64,000 bases of DNA from DASSJT01 sp963715025 (GTDB lineage Bacteria > Actinomycetota > Actinomycetes > Actinomycetales > Dermatophilaceae). Below are positions 1 to 9,029 of this stretch, in pieces. The position numbers were made by a program, and so were the translations under genes. The notes beneath the pieces are model-generated. The model did no database searches, was not told where the DNA came from, and saw nothing but the letters and a program-made list of their open reading frames with translations. Location of the stretch: NCBI GenBank assembly GCA_963715025.1, contig CAVQQQ010000001.1, positions 434,001 to 498,000 on the forward strand, given 5' to 3'. Numbering within the stretch: the stretch's first letter is position 1; every line of letters starts with the position of its first letter.

Positions 1-91
1 CGTCATCGTGGGCGTGCGCGGGAGATGGCAGCGCGATCGCCGCGGCCAGCGCCACGGCGATCGCGCCCAATGTCCGAGCCAATCGGGTCAT
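1..91 (-). CDS. Secreted protein, N-terminal fragment only
   Basis: The first 30 codons of a leftward gene run off the left edge. The translation starts MTRLARTLGAIAV, continues with an Ala/Leu-rich hydrophobic stretch and ends in an AHA-type signal-peptidase site followed by HDD, so it is a classical Sec signal peptide. An in-frame stop lies a few codons upstream, so this ATG is the only usable start, but no clear ribosome binding site is visible. It follows the phosphoesterase gene on the same strand by 46 bases and may be co-transcribed with it. The mature protein lies outside the window and cannot be named. Confidence 0.5.
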   Translation of the reverse strand, partial: MTRLARTLGAIAVALAAAIALPSPAHAHDD

Positions 92-137
92 GCCAGTTGG
101 GTCATGTCACTCGCGTCATGCCAGTCGCAGCATGCCC

Positions 138-3100
138 CTACGGCGTGACCACCGGGCACGCCGTCGCCCCTGAGGTGGTGCATGCGATGCGTCCCTGGAT
201 AGCCGGCGAGATCGGCGTGTTCGCCGCGATGTGGTCGGCGAGGACCTGGTCCATGATGTCGAGAGTCGTGATTCGGCTGCTGAAGTTCGGATAGCCGTCA
301 CCGCCGGACGCCATGAAGTCGTTCTCCACGATCTGGTAGGAGCCGGCCGAGGTGAGGTCGATGGCACCCCCTGAGCACGACCCGTCGCCGGCTTGCCGGA
401 CCGCGCCGGTGACCCGGCTGCCTGCCGGTGCCGAGATGTCATAGGTGAAGCAGAGGCCGGAGACCTGCGGGAAGCGCCCGTCGACGGCCGGCATCCGGGA
501 CACGCCGTTCTCCAGCATCGTCTTCAGCTCCGAGCCGTTGACGGTCAGCGCCGCGACGACATTGCCGAACGGCAGGACCCCGAGCACCTGTCCGCGCGAG
601 ATCGGGTAGGGCGGCGGAGTGTACGGCGGGCAGAAGTCGTCCGGGCTGTCCGTCGTCGGGCAGGTGAGGTCGGCCCGCAGTCCACCGGAGTTCGTGATGG
701 CGAACTCGATGCCGTTCACTGCGTACTTCGCTCGCATAGCGTCGGCCACGGTGTCACCGACCAGCGACTCGCAGGTACGCCCAGCGCCGTTGCCGCAGGC
801 GTCGGCCCGCGGGATGTAGCGCGTCGAGTCGCCGATGACCGTGCCCAGAATGGGCTTCAGCTGGGTGTTCAGCTCGTTGATCCGGCTCTGAATGGTCGGA
901 TCCGGCGTGACACCGATGTCCCACGGCTTGTGGTAGTCGGCCGTCGCGTAGACCACGGACTTCGTGTTGGGGTCGACGACGAGCCGCATCCGCGTGAACC
1001 GCAGGCCCTTGCTCCGGTTCTCGGTGACCAGGACGTCGTTGGATCGCGTGCTCACGACCTGGAAGTCGGTGTGATCGCCGATCACGGCGTCGACGTTCAA
1101 GACGTTGTCCGCGAGGTCGAGGAGCGGTCCGGTGGGGTTGGTGAGGGTGCCGGCCGTGGCGCCGAGGTGGCCGACCGCCACGATCGTGCCGATCCCGCTG
1201 GCCTTGAGCTTCGCCGCCTCGGCGTTGACCGCCGTGAGGGAGTTCGCCACGTGGAACGGGTCGAAGGCCGTCGGGGAGACCAGGACTGGTGCGTCATCGT
1301 TGGTGAAGCCCACGACCCCGACCTTCACACCGTCGAACGAGAACACCGTCGAGGGCTTCCACTCCGGCGGCGTCTTGCCGTTCGCGTCGACGACGTTGGC
1401 GGACAGGAAGGGGTAGTTCGCCAGCGGGATCAGCGTCGACCGGAGGTACTGCTGCCCCTTGTCGAAGTTGTGGTTGCCCAGCCCGTCGGAGGATAGGCCC
1501 ATGAGGTTCATGACCTCGATCGTGGGCTTGTCGCCGAAGAAGGAGCTGATCGGCGGCGTGGCCCCCACGGAGTCGCCGCCGGCGACGAGGATCGAGCCGT
1601 TGGGCGCCTCCGCCGGGCTGCGGTACCAGTCGAACCAGGGTTTCAGGAACGCCGAGCCGCCGATCCCGAAGGTCGGTGCGGACGTCGCCGGGTTGGTTTG
1701 CGGGACCGGGAGAGCGGTGGGGTCCGGCGTGTCCGACAGCGGGACGAGCTGGCCGTGGAAGTCGCTGATGTCCATGACCGTCACGGTCTTCCAGCTCGGC
1801 GCCGTCGTGAGGTCGAGCCGGATCTTGCCGCGGGCGTTCTGGGGCCCGGGCACCCGCAGCAGGAACGCCATGGTGGGCGCGAGGTCGACCGCGCGCATGC
1901 CGGCGACGGGTGACTGGTGCCGTATGCCGGAGCCTGCCGCCACGAAGGTGGCGTGCATGTTGATGTTGTGGTCCAGGTCGACCAGCTCGGGCAGGTAGCC
2001 GTGCTGTCCGAAGAAGTTGCGACAGCGCGATGGTCTGGCCGGGTGTTGCGGCGTCGAACTGGTAGGGCGGAGTCGCCACCACGACCACGTCGCCGCTCCG
2101 GGTCGGGTGGAGGGAGTCGCTGCCGTCGACGTTGCGCAGCTCTTCCTTCTTCATGACCTTGGCGATGACCTTCTTGCCCGGGTTGGCCGGGTCGGTCAGG
2201 TTCGTGAACGCTGCGATGACCGCGTTGCGGACCTGCTCGTAGGTCGTGCCCGCCGGCAGCGTCGAGTTGACGTAGATCTGTGCCGTCCCGCCGGCCCAGC
2301 AGGCCTTGGCCAGGTTTGTTGGCGGCGGCGGGCTCGTCGTGACCGCCGCCCGGCAGTTCGACGGCTGCTCCGGAGACTGAAGCGGCACCGGGCTGCCGTT
2401 GATGGAGACCGTGGTGTCGGACAGCACCTTGGCCGCGTTGACGGCATACCACTGCGGGGCGAACCCGTGGTCGGAGGCCGCCATGGTGGTGGGGCTGCCC
2501 CCCATCAGCGTGCGTGCCAGCGCCAGCTTGGCGTCGGCCTCCTGGTAGGCGCTGCGGATGTAGCCCTCGCGAACCGCCACCCGTCCGTCGGGCACGCCGT
2601 TGTAGTCAGTGTCGTCGTAGGTCGGGTTGGGATCGCCCTCGAGGTCGGTCGGCGTCACGAGCGCCATGAACTGGTGGCTGAACTCGTCGGTCACCGGGTA
2701 GCCGACGAAGGCCAGGTCGGTGTCCGGCTGGAGCGTGCTCGAGGATGTAGTTGAGCACTGCGTCGCCGTACGCCTTCTCCAGGTCGCGGCCCTGCTCGAC
2801 GTAGGTGTCCTCGTCGATGATCCGGGCCTCGAGCGGCGCGAAGTCTGCGGAGACGGCCGTGGGCAGGTTCTCGGCGATGTACTTCTCGAGCTTGTTCTCC
2901 CCCGTGACGCCGGCCGGCAGCGCGTTGCAGGCCGCGGTCGCACACGTGGCGATCACGCGCTCGACCGAGGTGAAGTAGAGCTTGAACGACGAGAGGTCCG
3001 GCGCCATCGTGATCAGCTTGGTGTAGAAGCCGGCGGTCTGGCCCGCCCGAGCCCCGATGAGGCCGTCGGGACCGGTCAGCTTGATCTCCTTGAAGTCGCC

Positions 3101-3976
3101 GACGGCGAGGTCGAGGTCCTGCTCGCTCCCGTCCTTCAGTGCACTGGCGCGCACCATGATCAGCCGGTCATAAGCGGGCACGCCGTCGACGTGCGAGTCG
3201 TAGGCGTAGAGGTTGTAGGTGCGGTTGGGGTTCTGGGCGGCGAAGGTGGTCGCCACCTGCAGCGTGCTCTCCTGCGGCGGCGCCACGGGGTCACCGGCCG
3301 GGACGTTGGTCCAGCCGGAGGCATCGGCGAACGAGGCCACCTGGTAGCTGATGCCGAACGCCGCCGCACCGTTCTGCTCCGTGGTGTTCACGGGTGCGGC
3401 CAGCACCCCGCGTGTGGAGAAGAAGTTGGTGAAGTCGACTGTGGGACCAGCGATCCCGGAGTTCGCGCCGCCGACCCACTCGACCTGTGCGACCTTCTTG
3501 CCAGCCCGCTCGGCAGAGGCGGCCAGGGTGTCGGCTTGGAGGCTGCCGCCGGCCGAGAAGCTGGTCCGGTTGTTGAAGTTCTCGACCGGCCGGTAGTACG
3601 TGTTGTTGGTCGAGCCGTGCTCGGAGGGGTAGGTGCCGGTCGCCATCGTGTACCAGCCCACGCCGGTGTTGGGCGGGAAGGCCTGCACCATGCCATTGCT
3701 GCCCCGCACCCCCGAGGCCATCATCGCCGCGTAGGTCGGCATCTGTCCCTGGGCCGCGTAGCGCTCCATCAGGTCCGGCCGCATCCCGTCGGAGGCGAAG
3801 ACCAGCCCCTTGCTGGCCGTGGGCGGCGGGGCCTTGGCGGCGGCCAGACCGGCCCCGAGTCCGGACGGGACCTGAGCGCTGGCACTCTGTGCTCCGGCCG
3901 AAACGGCCAGGGCGGCCGCGGCCGCCAGCACGATGGCGAGACGGGGACGAGATCCGGACACAGTTGCCTCCCGCAA
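138..3976 (-). pseudogene. Secreted alkaline-phosphatase-type phosphodiesterase fused to 5'-nucleotidase, two frame breaks
   Basis: Three consecutive reading frames join into one protein of about 1,280 residues. Codons from 3976 to about 2735 encode a signal peptide and a type I phosphodiesterase/nucleotide pyrophosphatase domain (FASDGMRPDLM metal site, a NTGVGWYTMATG segment). The middle frame, about 2735 to 2015, completes it with the ASDHG metal motif. The third frame, about 2015 to 138, is a UshA-type metallophosphoesterase with DISDFHGQL, GGDS, GNHNFD and GDHTDFQV motifs and a C-terminal 5'-nucleotidase domain. Each junction is explained by one extra base (near 2735 and 2011-2020), and homology continues directly across both. 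It would act outside the cell on nucleotides or phosphodiesters to scavenge phosphate. It may be truly broken, or intact with two sequence errors; I favour the latter because no other damage is seen. Confidence 0.8.
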
Positions 3977-4100
3977 AGTGCGTACGGCCGCCCGGCCGAC
4001 GTTGCCGGACGCGACGGCTGCACCCTAGTCCTGCGGGTGCCGCCAGCGGCAGGAAACGGCGGAAGTTCGCCTGAACGGGGAGCCGGAGGGCGCCCGGCCC

Positions 4101-4160
4101 ACCACGCCACAGGAGGTATGCCGGGAAGCTGGCTTCCCGGCATACCTCCTGTGGCGTGGT
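4101..4160. repeat. Perfect 29-bp inverted repeat, 2-base loop
   Basis: Bases 4101-4129 are exactly the reverse complement of 4132-4160, with only TG between them. It starts 8 bases beyond the stop of the leftward gene at 4168 and lies upstream of the phosphoesterase gene. Each arm contains the heptamer GTATGCC/GGCATAC that recurs across the window. It may be a terminator for the leftward gene, but a perfect 60-bp near-palindrome without a U-tract is more extreme than an ordinary terminator. Confidence 0.85.
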
Positions 4161-4167
4161 GGCGGCG

Positions 4168-4788
4168 TCAGCTCTCGACGAGGTCGACGCCCGCTTCCTC
4201 GACGTGGCGGTGGTACCGCATTCCAGCCCCGCCGCCGGCCAGGGCCCCGAGCAGGCTCAGGACGACGAAGGCGCCGAGCACGAGCAGAGCGCCCGTGGTG
4301 ACGTCGGCCCGGTCGAGGGGGATGCGCGGAAGGCCCCGGATGCTGTCGAGCACGTGGTACCTCGAGCTGGCGGCGGTTGCGACGGTCACGACCGCCAGGG
4401 CGACCATGCCCCAGACCCAGACACCCAGGCCCTGCCGCTTGCCGTCGAAGCGCGACATCCGCGACGCAACGTAGCCGCCGCAGTAGTAGGACACGACCAC
4501 CACCACCGCAAGCACGACGGCGCCGACCAGGCCCACCGACCGTGGGTCCGAGGCCACCTGCGCCGCGGCCTTCGACACGTCAGTGCCCCGGACGGCCCCG
4601 ATCGCGACGCCCACGGCACCGACGACGGCCGCCAGCAGGACCGTGAATCCCATGGCGACGACCCAGCCGAAAAAGGCCGAGCCCCAGTTGATGCCGACGT
4701 GTTGGTGGAACCCCGTGCGGTCAGCTGCGACGCGTGCGTGCTCGGAGTTGTGCAGCCATTCGTCGGCTGCGGGTTGGTGAGTACTCAT
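4168..4788 (-). CDS. Four-helix membrane protein of unknown function
   Basis: This 206-residue protein has a short hydrophilic N-terminus (MSTHQPAADEWLHNS) and about four hydrophobic segments: near residues 35-68, 88-112, 122-142 and 166-188. A basic loop (SRMSRFDGKRQ) lies between helices two and three. A good AAGGAGGTCGTC ribosome binding site precedes the ATG. No catalytic motif is visible. It lies downstream of a GlsB/YeaQ-type stress membrane protein, separated from it by a hairpin. No function can be assigned beyond an integral membrane protein of the kind often found near stress genes. Confidence 0.75.
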   Translation of the reverse strand: MSTHQPAADEWLHNSEHARVAADRTGFHQHVGINWGSAFFGWVVAMGFTVLLAAVVGAVGVAIGAVRGTDVSKAAAQVASDPRSVGLVGAVVLAVVVVVSYYCGGYVASRMSRFDGKRQGLGVWVWGMVALAVVTVATAASSRYHVLDSIRGLPRIPLDRADVTTGALLVLGAFVVLSLLGALAGGGAGMRYHRHVEEAGVDLVES

Positions 4789-4823
4789 GACGACCTCCTT
4801 GGAGAAGTGCCATCAGGCTGCTT

Positions 4824-4859
4824 ACCCGCAGCGGCGCAAAGCCAATCGCCGCTGCGGGT
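4824..4859. terminator. Hairpin terminator after the YeaQ-like gene
   Basis: A perfect 13-bp stem (4824-4836 with 4847-4859) encloses a 10-base loop. It sits 12 bases beyond the stop of the leftward gene at 4871 and just upstream of the next gene's ribosome binding site. No long T-run follows, as is common for terminators in GC-rich actinobacteria. Confidence 0.6.
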
Positions 4860-4870
4860 GATGCCCCAGC

Positions 4871-5143
4871 TCAGCGCAGCTGGCGACGGCCCGTGAGCGA
4901 GCCGAACGCCACGATCAGGGCCGCTGCCACGGCGACGCCCGCCAGGAACGGGATGATCTCGAACCCGCCGTTGGAGTTGTTGTAGCCGAGCTGGTAGACG
5001 ACCCACGACCCGATCAAGGACCCCAAGATCCCGAGGATGATCGTGACGAGGATCGAGACGTTCTGTCGGCCGGGCAGCACGAGCCGCGCGAGCGCCCCGA
5101 TGATGAGGCCGACCACGATGGCACCGATGATGGTTCCGAACAC
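4871..5143 (-). CDS. GlsB/YeaQ/YmgE family stress membrane protein
   Basis: This 90-residue hydrophobic protein matches the transglycosylase-associated (YeaQ/YmgE/GlsB) family: an N-terminal Gly/Ile-rich helix (FGTIIGAIVVGLIIGALARL), the family's PGRQ turn, a second Gly-rich helix (TIILGILGSLIGSWVVYQL) and a third helix before a short basic tail. I chose the GTG at 5143 rather than upstream codons because a GGGAG ribosome binding site sits five bases before it and it gives the normal family length. The molecular role of the family is unclear; members are commonly stress-induced inner-membrane proteins. Confidence 0.8.
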   Translation of the reverse strand: MFGTIIGAIVVGLIIGALARLVLPGRQNVSILVTIILGILGSLIGSWVVYQLGYNNSNGGFEIIPFLAGVAVAAALIVAFGSLTGRRQLR

Positions 5144-5281
5144 AGGACTCCCTTTCGTGAGGCCCGCCGCAGCGGACGCCGGCCCGGTGTCTCCCGGGCC
5201 TTGGTGTGCGGTTCCGCTGTGGTCAGCGGCCCGCGCTCTCACGAATACCCACCTGTCCGACCGGTAAGCACGGCGGCGGGC

Positions 5282-5764
5282 TCACTCGTCGGCGGCTCCC
5301 CGCGCCGAGCGTCCGGTCGAGTCCCCGGCTGCGCGCGCTGCCACCTCGCGGGAGACGTGGAAGCGGCGCCCGGACAGCTGCTCAGGCTCGATCCGGACGA
5401 TGTACGGCTTGCTCCCGGCCAGCCACGGGAACAGCGGCAACTGCAGGGCCTCAATGGTCTCGTAGGTCTCCCGGATCTCGTGGGCATAGCCCTTGGCGAC
5501 GACGCTCCATGCCGACTCGTCGGCGTCCTCGTAGCCATCCACCTCGAAGGCCACCGGGCGGCCGACGCAGGCGGACAGCTTGGCGCCCACCTGGGTCCGG
5601 AACACGATGGTCCCCTGGTCGATGACGTAGTTGATCGGGAAGATGTCCGGCTTGCCTTCAAGGACCACGGCAAGCCGCCCCACCACGGCCCGGCGCAGGA
5701 GGGCCAGGCACTCCGATGAGGTGAGGTCGGTGACTCCGGGCAGTTCGACGCGCTCAGTTCCCAT
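5282..5764 (-). CDS. Pyridoxamine 5'-phosphate oxidase-like flavin-binding protein
   Basis: This 160-residue protein has the split-barrel flavin-binding fold of PNPOx-like proteins. The N-terminal ECLALLRRAVVGRLAVV segment and the FPINYVIDQGTIVFRTQ strand pair are typical of the small actinobacterial family that binds FMN, F420 or heme. A DosR-like box (5800-5813) ends 36 bases before the start, a distance typical of DosR activation. The mycobacterial DosR regulon also contains PNPOx-like members such as Rv3129. A homologous protein is encoded at 21072. The substrate is unknown. Confidence 0.8.
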   Translation of the reverse strand: MGTERVELPGVTDLTSSECLALLRRAVVGRLAVVLEGKPDIFPINYVIDQGTIVFRTQVGAKLSACVGRPVAFEVDGYEDADESAWSVVAKGYAHEIRETYETIEALQLPLFPWLAGSKPYIVRIEPEQLSGRRFHVSREVAARAAGDSTGRSARGAADE

Positions 5765-5799
5765 AGGTCGAGGCTGGTCGACCGTAAGCCCCGCCGCAA

Positions 5800-5813
5800 G
5801 GGCCTGAAGTCCC
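5800..5813. promoter_or_regulatory. DosR-like box upstream of the PNPOx-like gene
   Basis: GGGCCTGAAGTCCC matches the palindromic DosR core (GGGACT-WW-AGTCCC in mycobacteria) at most conserved positions. It is centred about 43 bases before the leftward start at 5764. It forms a pair with the box at 5861 that faces the divergent gene. Confidence 0.65.
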
Positions 5814-5860
5814 CTTGACCCTGTCCGATCCGTCGCCGCGGGCCGGACGCGGACGGAGCC

Positions 5861-5874
5861 GGGACCAAATCCCC
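5861..5874. promoter_or_regulatory. DosR-like box upstream of the SHOCT protein gene
   Basis: GGGACCAAATCCCC keeps the GGGAC left half and CCC right arm of the DosR palindrome. It ends 73 bases before the rightward start at 5948. Together with 5800-5813 it gives one box per divergent gene. Confidence 0.6.
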
Positions 5875-5947
5875 TCCCCTGTCATGCACGCGCGGGTGAG
5901 CCTGAGGCTGCACCATCACGTCATGCGAGAGATTCAGGAGGCCCACA

Positions 5948-6211
5948 ATGATGGACTGGGGTTACGGAGCCGGCTGGGGCTGGCTGATGGCGTTCGTCAT
6001 GATCGCCGGCCTGCTGCTGCTGGGCTGCGCCATCGCTCTGCTCTTCGCGATCGCGACGCGGACCGGGCGGCCCCGGGAAACGGCGCACCAGGACGCGCCG
6101 GGCGCGCCGGTCACGAGTGAGGCCGAGCGAGAGCTCGAGATGAGGTTCGCGCGTGGCGAGATCGATGCCGACGCCCTGATCCGGGGCCGGGCCGCCCTCC
6201 GCGACCGCTAG
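5948..6211 (+). CDS. Small membrane protein with C-terminal SHOCT domain
   Basis: This 87-residue protein has one N-terminal transmembrane helix (residues about 10-35) after MMDWGYGAGWGW. Its C-terminal SHOCT motif (EMRFARGEIDADALIRGRAAL) is the short oligomerisation domain seen in many small membrane proteins. An AGGAGG site precedes the ATG. It lies behind a DosR-like box and is convergent with the regulator gene at 6252. A clear paralogue is encoded at 57144-57389. The cellular role is not known. Confidence 0.75.
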   Translation: MMDWGYGAGWGWLMAFVMIAGLLLLGCAIALLFAIATRTGRPRETAHQDAPGAPVTSEAERELEMRFARGEIDADALIRGRAALRDR

Positions 6212-6247
6212 CGGCAGGTTCGTCGCCAGCGGGCGCCGAACTGCCGC
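6211..6247. terminator. Hairpin between the SHOCT gene and devR
   Basis: GCGGCAGGTTCG at 6211-6222 pairs with CGAACTGCCGC at 6237-6247 with a single bulge. It sits between the ends of two convergent genes and could terminate both. Confidence 0.5.
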
Positions 6248-6251
6248 GCCG

Positions 6252-6905
6252 TCAGCGGCTCTCGCCCTCGTGCTGGGGCGGGTGGGTTGCGGCGAAGACC
6301 GCAGCTTGGGTGCGCCGCTCCATGCCGAGTTTGGCCAGCACCGATGTCACATAGTTCTTGACGGTCTTCTCGGCGAGGAACATGGCCTCCCCGATCTGCC
6401 GGTTGGTCATTCCCGCTGCCACGTGGTCGAGGATTCGCCGCTCCTGCGGGGTCAGCTGGCGCAGCCGCGGATCGACACCGGCATCGGGGGCGCTCCACTG
6501 CTTGCGGACCTGCTCGACCCGCGCCTGGTCCATCAGGTTCTCCCCCGCCGCGACCGCATGGATGGCGTCGACCAGGCCGTTGCCCTTGATGTCCTTGAGC
6601 AGGAATCCCGAGGCGCCGGCCAGCATGGCGGCAGCCAGGGCCGAGTCGTCGTCGTAGGAGGTCAGCATCAGCGCCTTGATCGACGGGTCGACCGAACGCA
6701 CGTCGCGGCAGGCATCGACCCCGGAGCCGTCGGGCAGCCGGACGTCGAAGATGGCGACATCGGGTCGCAGCGCGGGGATGCGCCGGGCCGCCTCGTGGGC
6801 CAGCCCGGACTCGCCGACCACCTCGATGTCGGGCTCAGCCTCGAGCAGCTCGCGCAGACCGCGCCGCACGATCTCGTGGTCGTCGAGCAGGAACACCTTG
6901 ATCAT
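6252..6905 (-). CDS. devR: DosR/DevR-type dormancy response regulator
   Basis: This 217-residue NarL-family regulator is strikingly similar to mycobacterial DosR as I recall it. Receiver residues D8/D9, phosphoacceptor D54 (AIFDVRLPDG), T82 and K104 fall at the same numbers, and the LTSYDDD and AGASGFLLKDIKG stretches match. The C-terminal LuxR-type helix-turn-helix contains MFLAEKTVKNYV and AKLGMERRTQAAVFA, almost identical to the DosR recognition region. Expected role: phosphorylated by the sensor at 14005-15840, it would bind the palindromes described here and switch on the regulon. The gene is the last of a leftward group with two universal stress proteins, the same company devR keeps in mycobacteria (Rv3134c-devR). 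No box is seen directly in front of it; the box at 8968 may serve the group. Confidence 0.92.
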   Translation of the reverse strand: MIKVFLLDDHEIVRRGLRELLEAEPDIEVVGESGLAHEAARRIPALRPDVAIFDVRLPDGSGVDACRDVRSVDPSIKALMLTSYDDDSALAAAMLAGASGFLLKDIKGNGLVDAIHAVAAGENLMDQARVEQVRKQWSAPDAGVDPRLRQLTPQERRILDHVAAGMTNRQIGEAMFLAEKTVKNYVTSVLAKLGMERRTQAAVFAATHPPQHEGESR

Positions 6906-6966
6906 GCACTCGCCTCTCTGCGCCGCACCCGAGGCGAGCCCGGGGGCCGGGGGCCCGTTGACGCCC

Positions 6967-7881
6967 TTACGATCGTACGACGACCACGGGACATCCGGCC
7001 CGGTGCAACACGGCGCGGCTGACCGAGCCCATGATCAGCCGCTCGAAGCCGCCCAGACCGCGCGATCCCACGACGACCAGACCTGCAGCCTCTGATCGGG
7101 CGGTCAGCGTCTCGGCGGGATCGCCCTCGACAGCGTGGGCGCGCACCGTGAGGTCCGGGTGTGCCCTGCGGGCCAGCTCGGCGCCCGCGCGGGAGGACTC
7201 CTCCGTGGAGTTTCGCAGCAGGGTGCCCAGGCCCTGCCTCGACGGAGGCTCCATGTAGTAGTAGCGCCAGGGCTCGACGGGTGGCAGCAGCCAGGCGGCG
7301 ACCACGTCGAGAGGTGCGCCCCAGCGCGCGGCCTCGTCGGCGGCATACGCCACTGCCCGCTGTGCCTCCGGCGACCCGTCGGTGCCGACGACCACCGGAC
7401 GGTCCGGGCCCGGCAGCACGGGCTGGGCACCGTGCACAACGGCGACCGGGCAGTGAGCGTGCGCTGCCACTGCGAAGGTCACCGATCCGATCACCGCGGG
7501 GCGGATCCGACCGTGCCCGGAGTGGCCCACGACGACGAGGGCTGCGGTCTTGGAGGCGAACACCAGGGCCCCGGCCGGGCTGCCGATGTCGGAAACCTCG
7601 CGCACCGCGCTCTCGCCGAGCACCTTGACCGCCCGCAGACGGCCCTCCTCGGCGGTCTCGCGGGCCAGGCCGGCGAGGTCGAGGGTGAGCTCCGGAGCGC
7701 CGGCGAAGGCGGGCGTGGGGACGCCGGCATAGCGCGCAGTGGTCAGGACGCACACCGGCGCGGAGCGGCGCTGGGCCACAGCCACGGCCCAGTCGAGTGC
7801 GGTGATCGAGTCCGTCGAGGCGTCATAGCCAACCACGACCTCGGCAGGTGCTACCGGAGTGGTCTGTGCCTCATTGCTCAT
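6967..7881 (-). CDS. Tandem-domain universal stress protein
   Basis: This 304-residue protein contains two Usp domains (about 10-150 and 160-304). Both start with the VVVGYDAS / VVVGTDGS strand. The second ends in the ATP-binding glycine motif GSRGLGGFERLIMGSVS. This architecture is that of ATP-binding tandem Usps of the mycobacterial DosR regulon. It lies 62 bases upstream of devR and 36 bases downstream of a second Usp, so the three probably form one leftward operon. Likely an ATP-dependent regulator of growth arrest; the exact target is unknown. Confidence 0.9.
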   Translation of the reverse strand: MSNEAQTTPVAPAEVVVGYDASTDSITALDWAVAVAQRRSAPVCVLTTARYAGVPTPAFAGAPELTLDLAGLARETAEEGRLRAVKVLGESAVREVSDIGSPAGALVFASKTAALVVVGHSGHGRIRPAVIGSVTFAVAAHAHCPVAVVHGAQPVLPGPDRPVVVGTDGSPEAQRAVAYAADEAARWGAPLDVVAAWLLPPVEPWRYYYMEPPSRQGLGTLLRNSTEESSRAGAELARRAHPDLTVRAHAVEGDPAETLTARSEAAGLVVVGSRGLGGFERLIMGSVSRAVLHRAGCPVVVVRS

Positions 7882-7916
7882 CGGACTTCCTTTCGCCTCA
7901 ACGGAATTGTGCGTAT

Positions 7917-8900
7917 CTATCCGTGGTTGCCCTGAGTGGCCGGCAGGCCCGCCTCGACGTTGTCCTGGGTCGGCCTGCTGCGCTCGCGCTCAGCCACCAC
8001 GTCGGGGCGGTGCCCCGGGGGCACGACGAGCACGTCACACGGCATGGCGTCGAGGACGCTGCGGCAGACTGACCCGGTCACGAGCCCGGCAAGCCGGCCT
8101 CCGCCGCGTGTGCCGATCACCAGCAGATCGCCCGGCTCGGTGTGCTCCACCAGAGCGTCGGCAGGCTCCTCGTGCGAGGTCACCACCCGATGCGCGACCC
8201 CGGCCCAACGGGGCTCGCGGAACACCGCGGAGACGGCTTCCCAGAGGTGGTCCAGCTCCGCCTGAGGTGCCGGCCCGCCGGCGGTGTCAGGCCCGCGCGT
8301 GGCGTGCACGACGATCACGCCGGCCCCTCGCAGCGATGCCTCGTGCGCCGCGATGGCGACCAGGTCGTCAGTCGGGCCCTCCGCGCCGAGGCCCACGACG
8401 ACCGCTGGAGCGCGCCCCAGGTCCGGTGCAGCGGCCCGCTGGGATCCGGCCACCAGCAGCGGGCACGAGAAGAGCCGGGCCAGCTCGGCGCTGGTGCTGC
8501 CCAGCGAGAACGCGACTTGGCCGCCCGAGCCCTGGGCACCCACGACGAGCAGTGCGGCCTGCGCTCCCAGGACCCGCAGCGCGGGGTCCTCGATGTCACG
8601 CGCCAGCACGATCTGCGTGGACACCCAGGCATCGGTGTGCCGGGCGAGCCACTGGGCACGCTCGGCGACGACCTGGGCACTCTGCCGGGCCTCTTCCTCC
8701 ATCTGGGCGATGCCGCCGAGGCGCTCGATTCGGCGCGTCCAGCGGTCCACCACGACCAGGATGGTCAGGCGGACTCCGCGGCGACTGGCCTCCCGGGTGG
8801 CCGTGCGCACCGCCTCATGGCTTTGCCATGAGCTGTCGCAGGCCACGACAACAGGAGTGTTCTGGTCTGTCTGCAGCTCCACGCTCCACCTCGATCTCAT
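7917..8900 (-). CDS. Tandem-domain universal stress protein
   Basis: Two Usp domains make up this roughly 327-residue protein: the first begins PVVVACDSSWQSHEAV, and the second contains VIGTRGGGRLAGLVTGSVC near its end, the nucleotide-binding glycine motif. I placed the start at the ATG at 8900 (MRSRWSVELQ) because it gives the usual domain boundary and leaves the DosR-like box at 8968-8981 67 bases upstream. It is the first gene of the probable usp-usp-devR operon. Confidence 0.85.
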   Translation of the reverse strand: MRSRWSVELQTDQNTPVVVACDSSWQSHEAVRTATREASRRGVRLTILVVVDRWTRRIERLGGIAQMEEEARQSAQVVAERAQWLARHTDAWVSTQIVLARDIEDPALRVLGAQAALLVVGAQGSGGQVAFSLGSTSAELARLFSCPLLVAGSQRAAAPDLGRAPAVVVGLGAEGPTDDLVAIAAHEASLRGAGVIVVHATRGPDTAGGPAPQAELDHLWEAVSAVFREPRWAGVAHRVVTSHEEPADALVEHTEPGDLLVIGTRGGGRLAGLVTGSVCRSVLDAMPCDVLVVPPGHRPDVVAERERSRPTQDNVEAGLPATQGNHG

Positions 8901-8967
8901 CGCACCGGGGGGCAGTGGGCCCGCCACCCCGCTGTTTGAGAATGCCGCAGAACTGGGAATTCAGGCA

Positions 8968-8981
8968 GGGCCGTTGGTCCC
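8968..8981. promoter_or_regulatory. DosR-like box for the usp-usp-devR group
   Basis: GGGCCGTTGGTCCC is a near-perfect palindrome of the local consensus. It lies 67 bases upstream of the leftward start at 8900 and just past the end of ackA. If functional it would give DevR autoregulation through the operon. Confidence 0.7.
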
Positions 8982-9029
8982 ATGTGCCCGCCGCCCAGCG
9001 CCTGAGAGCGGGTCGACTGACCGCAAGGC

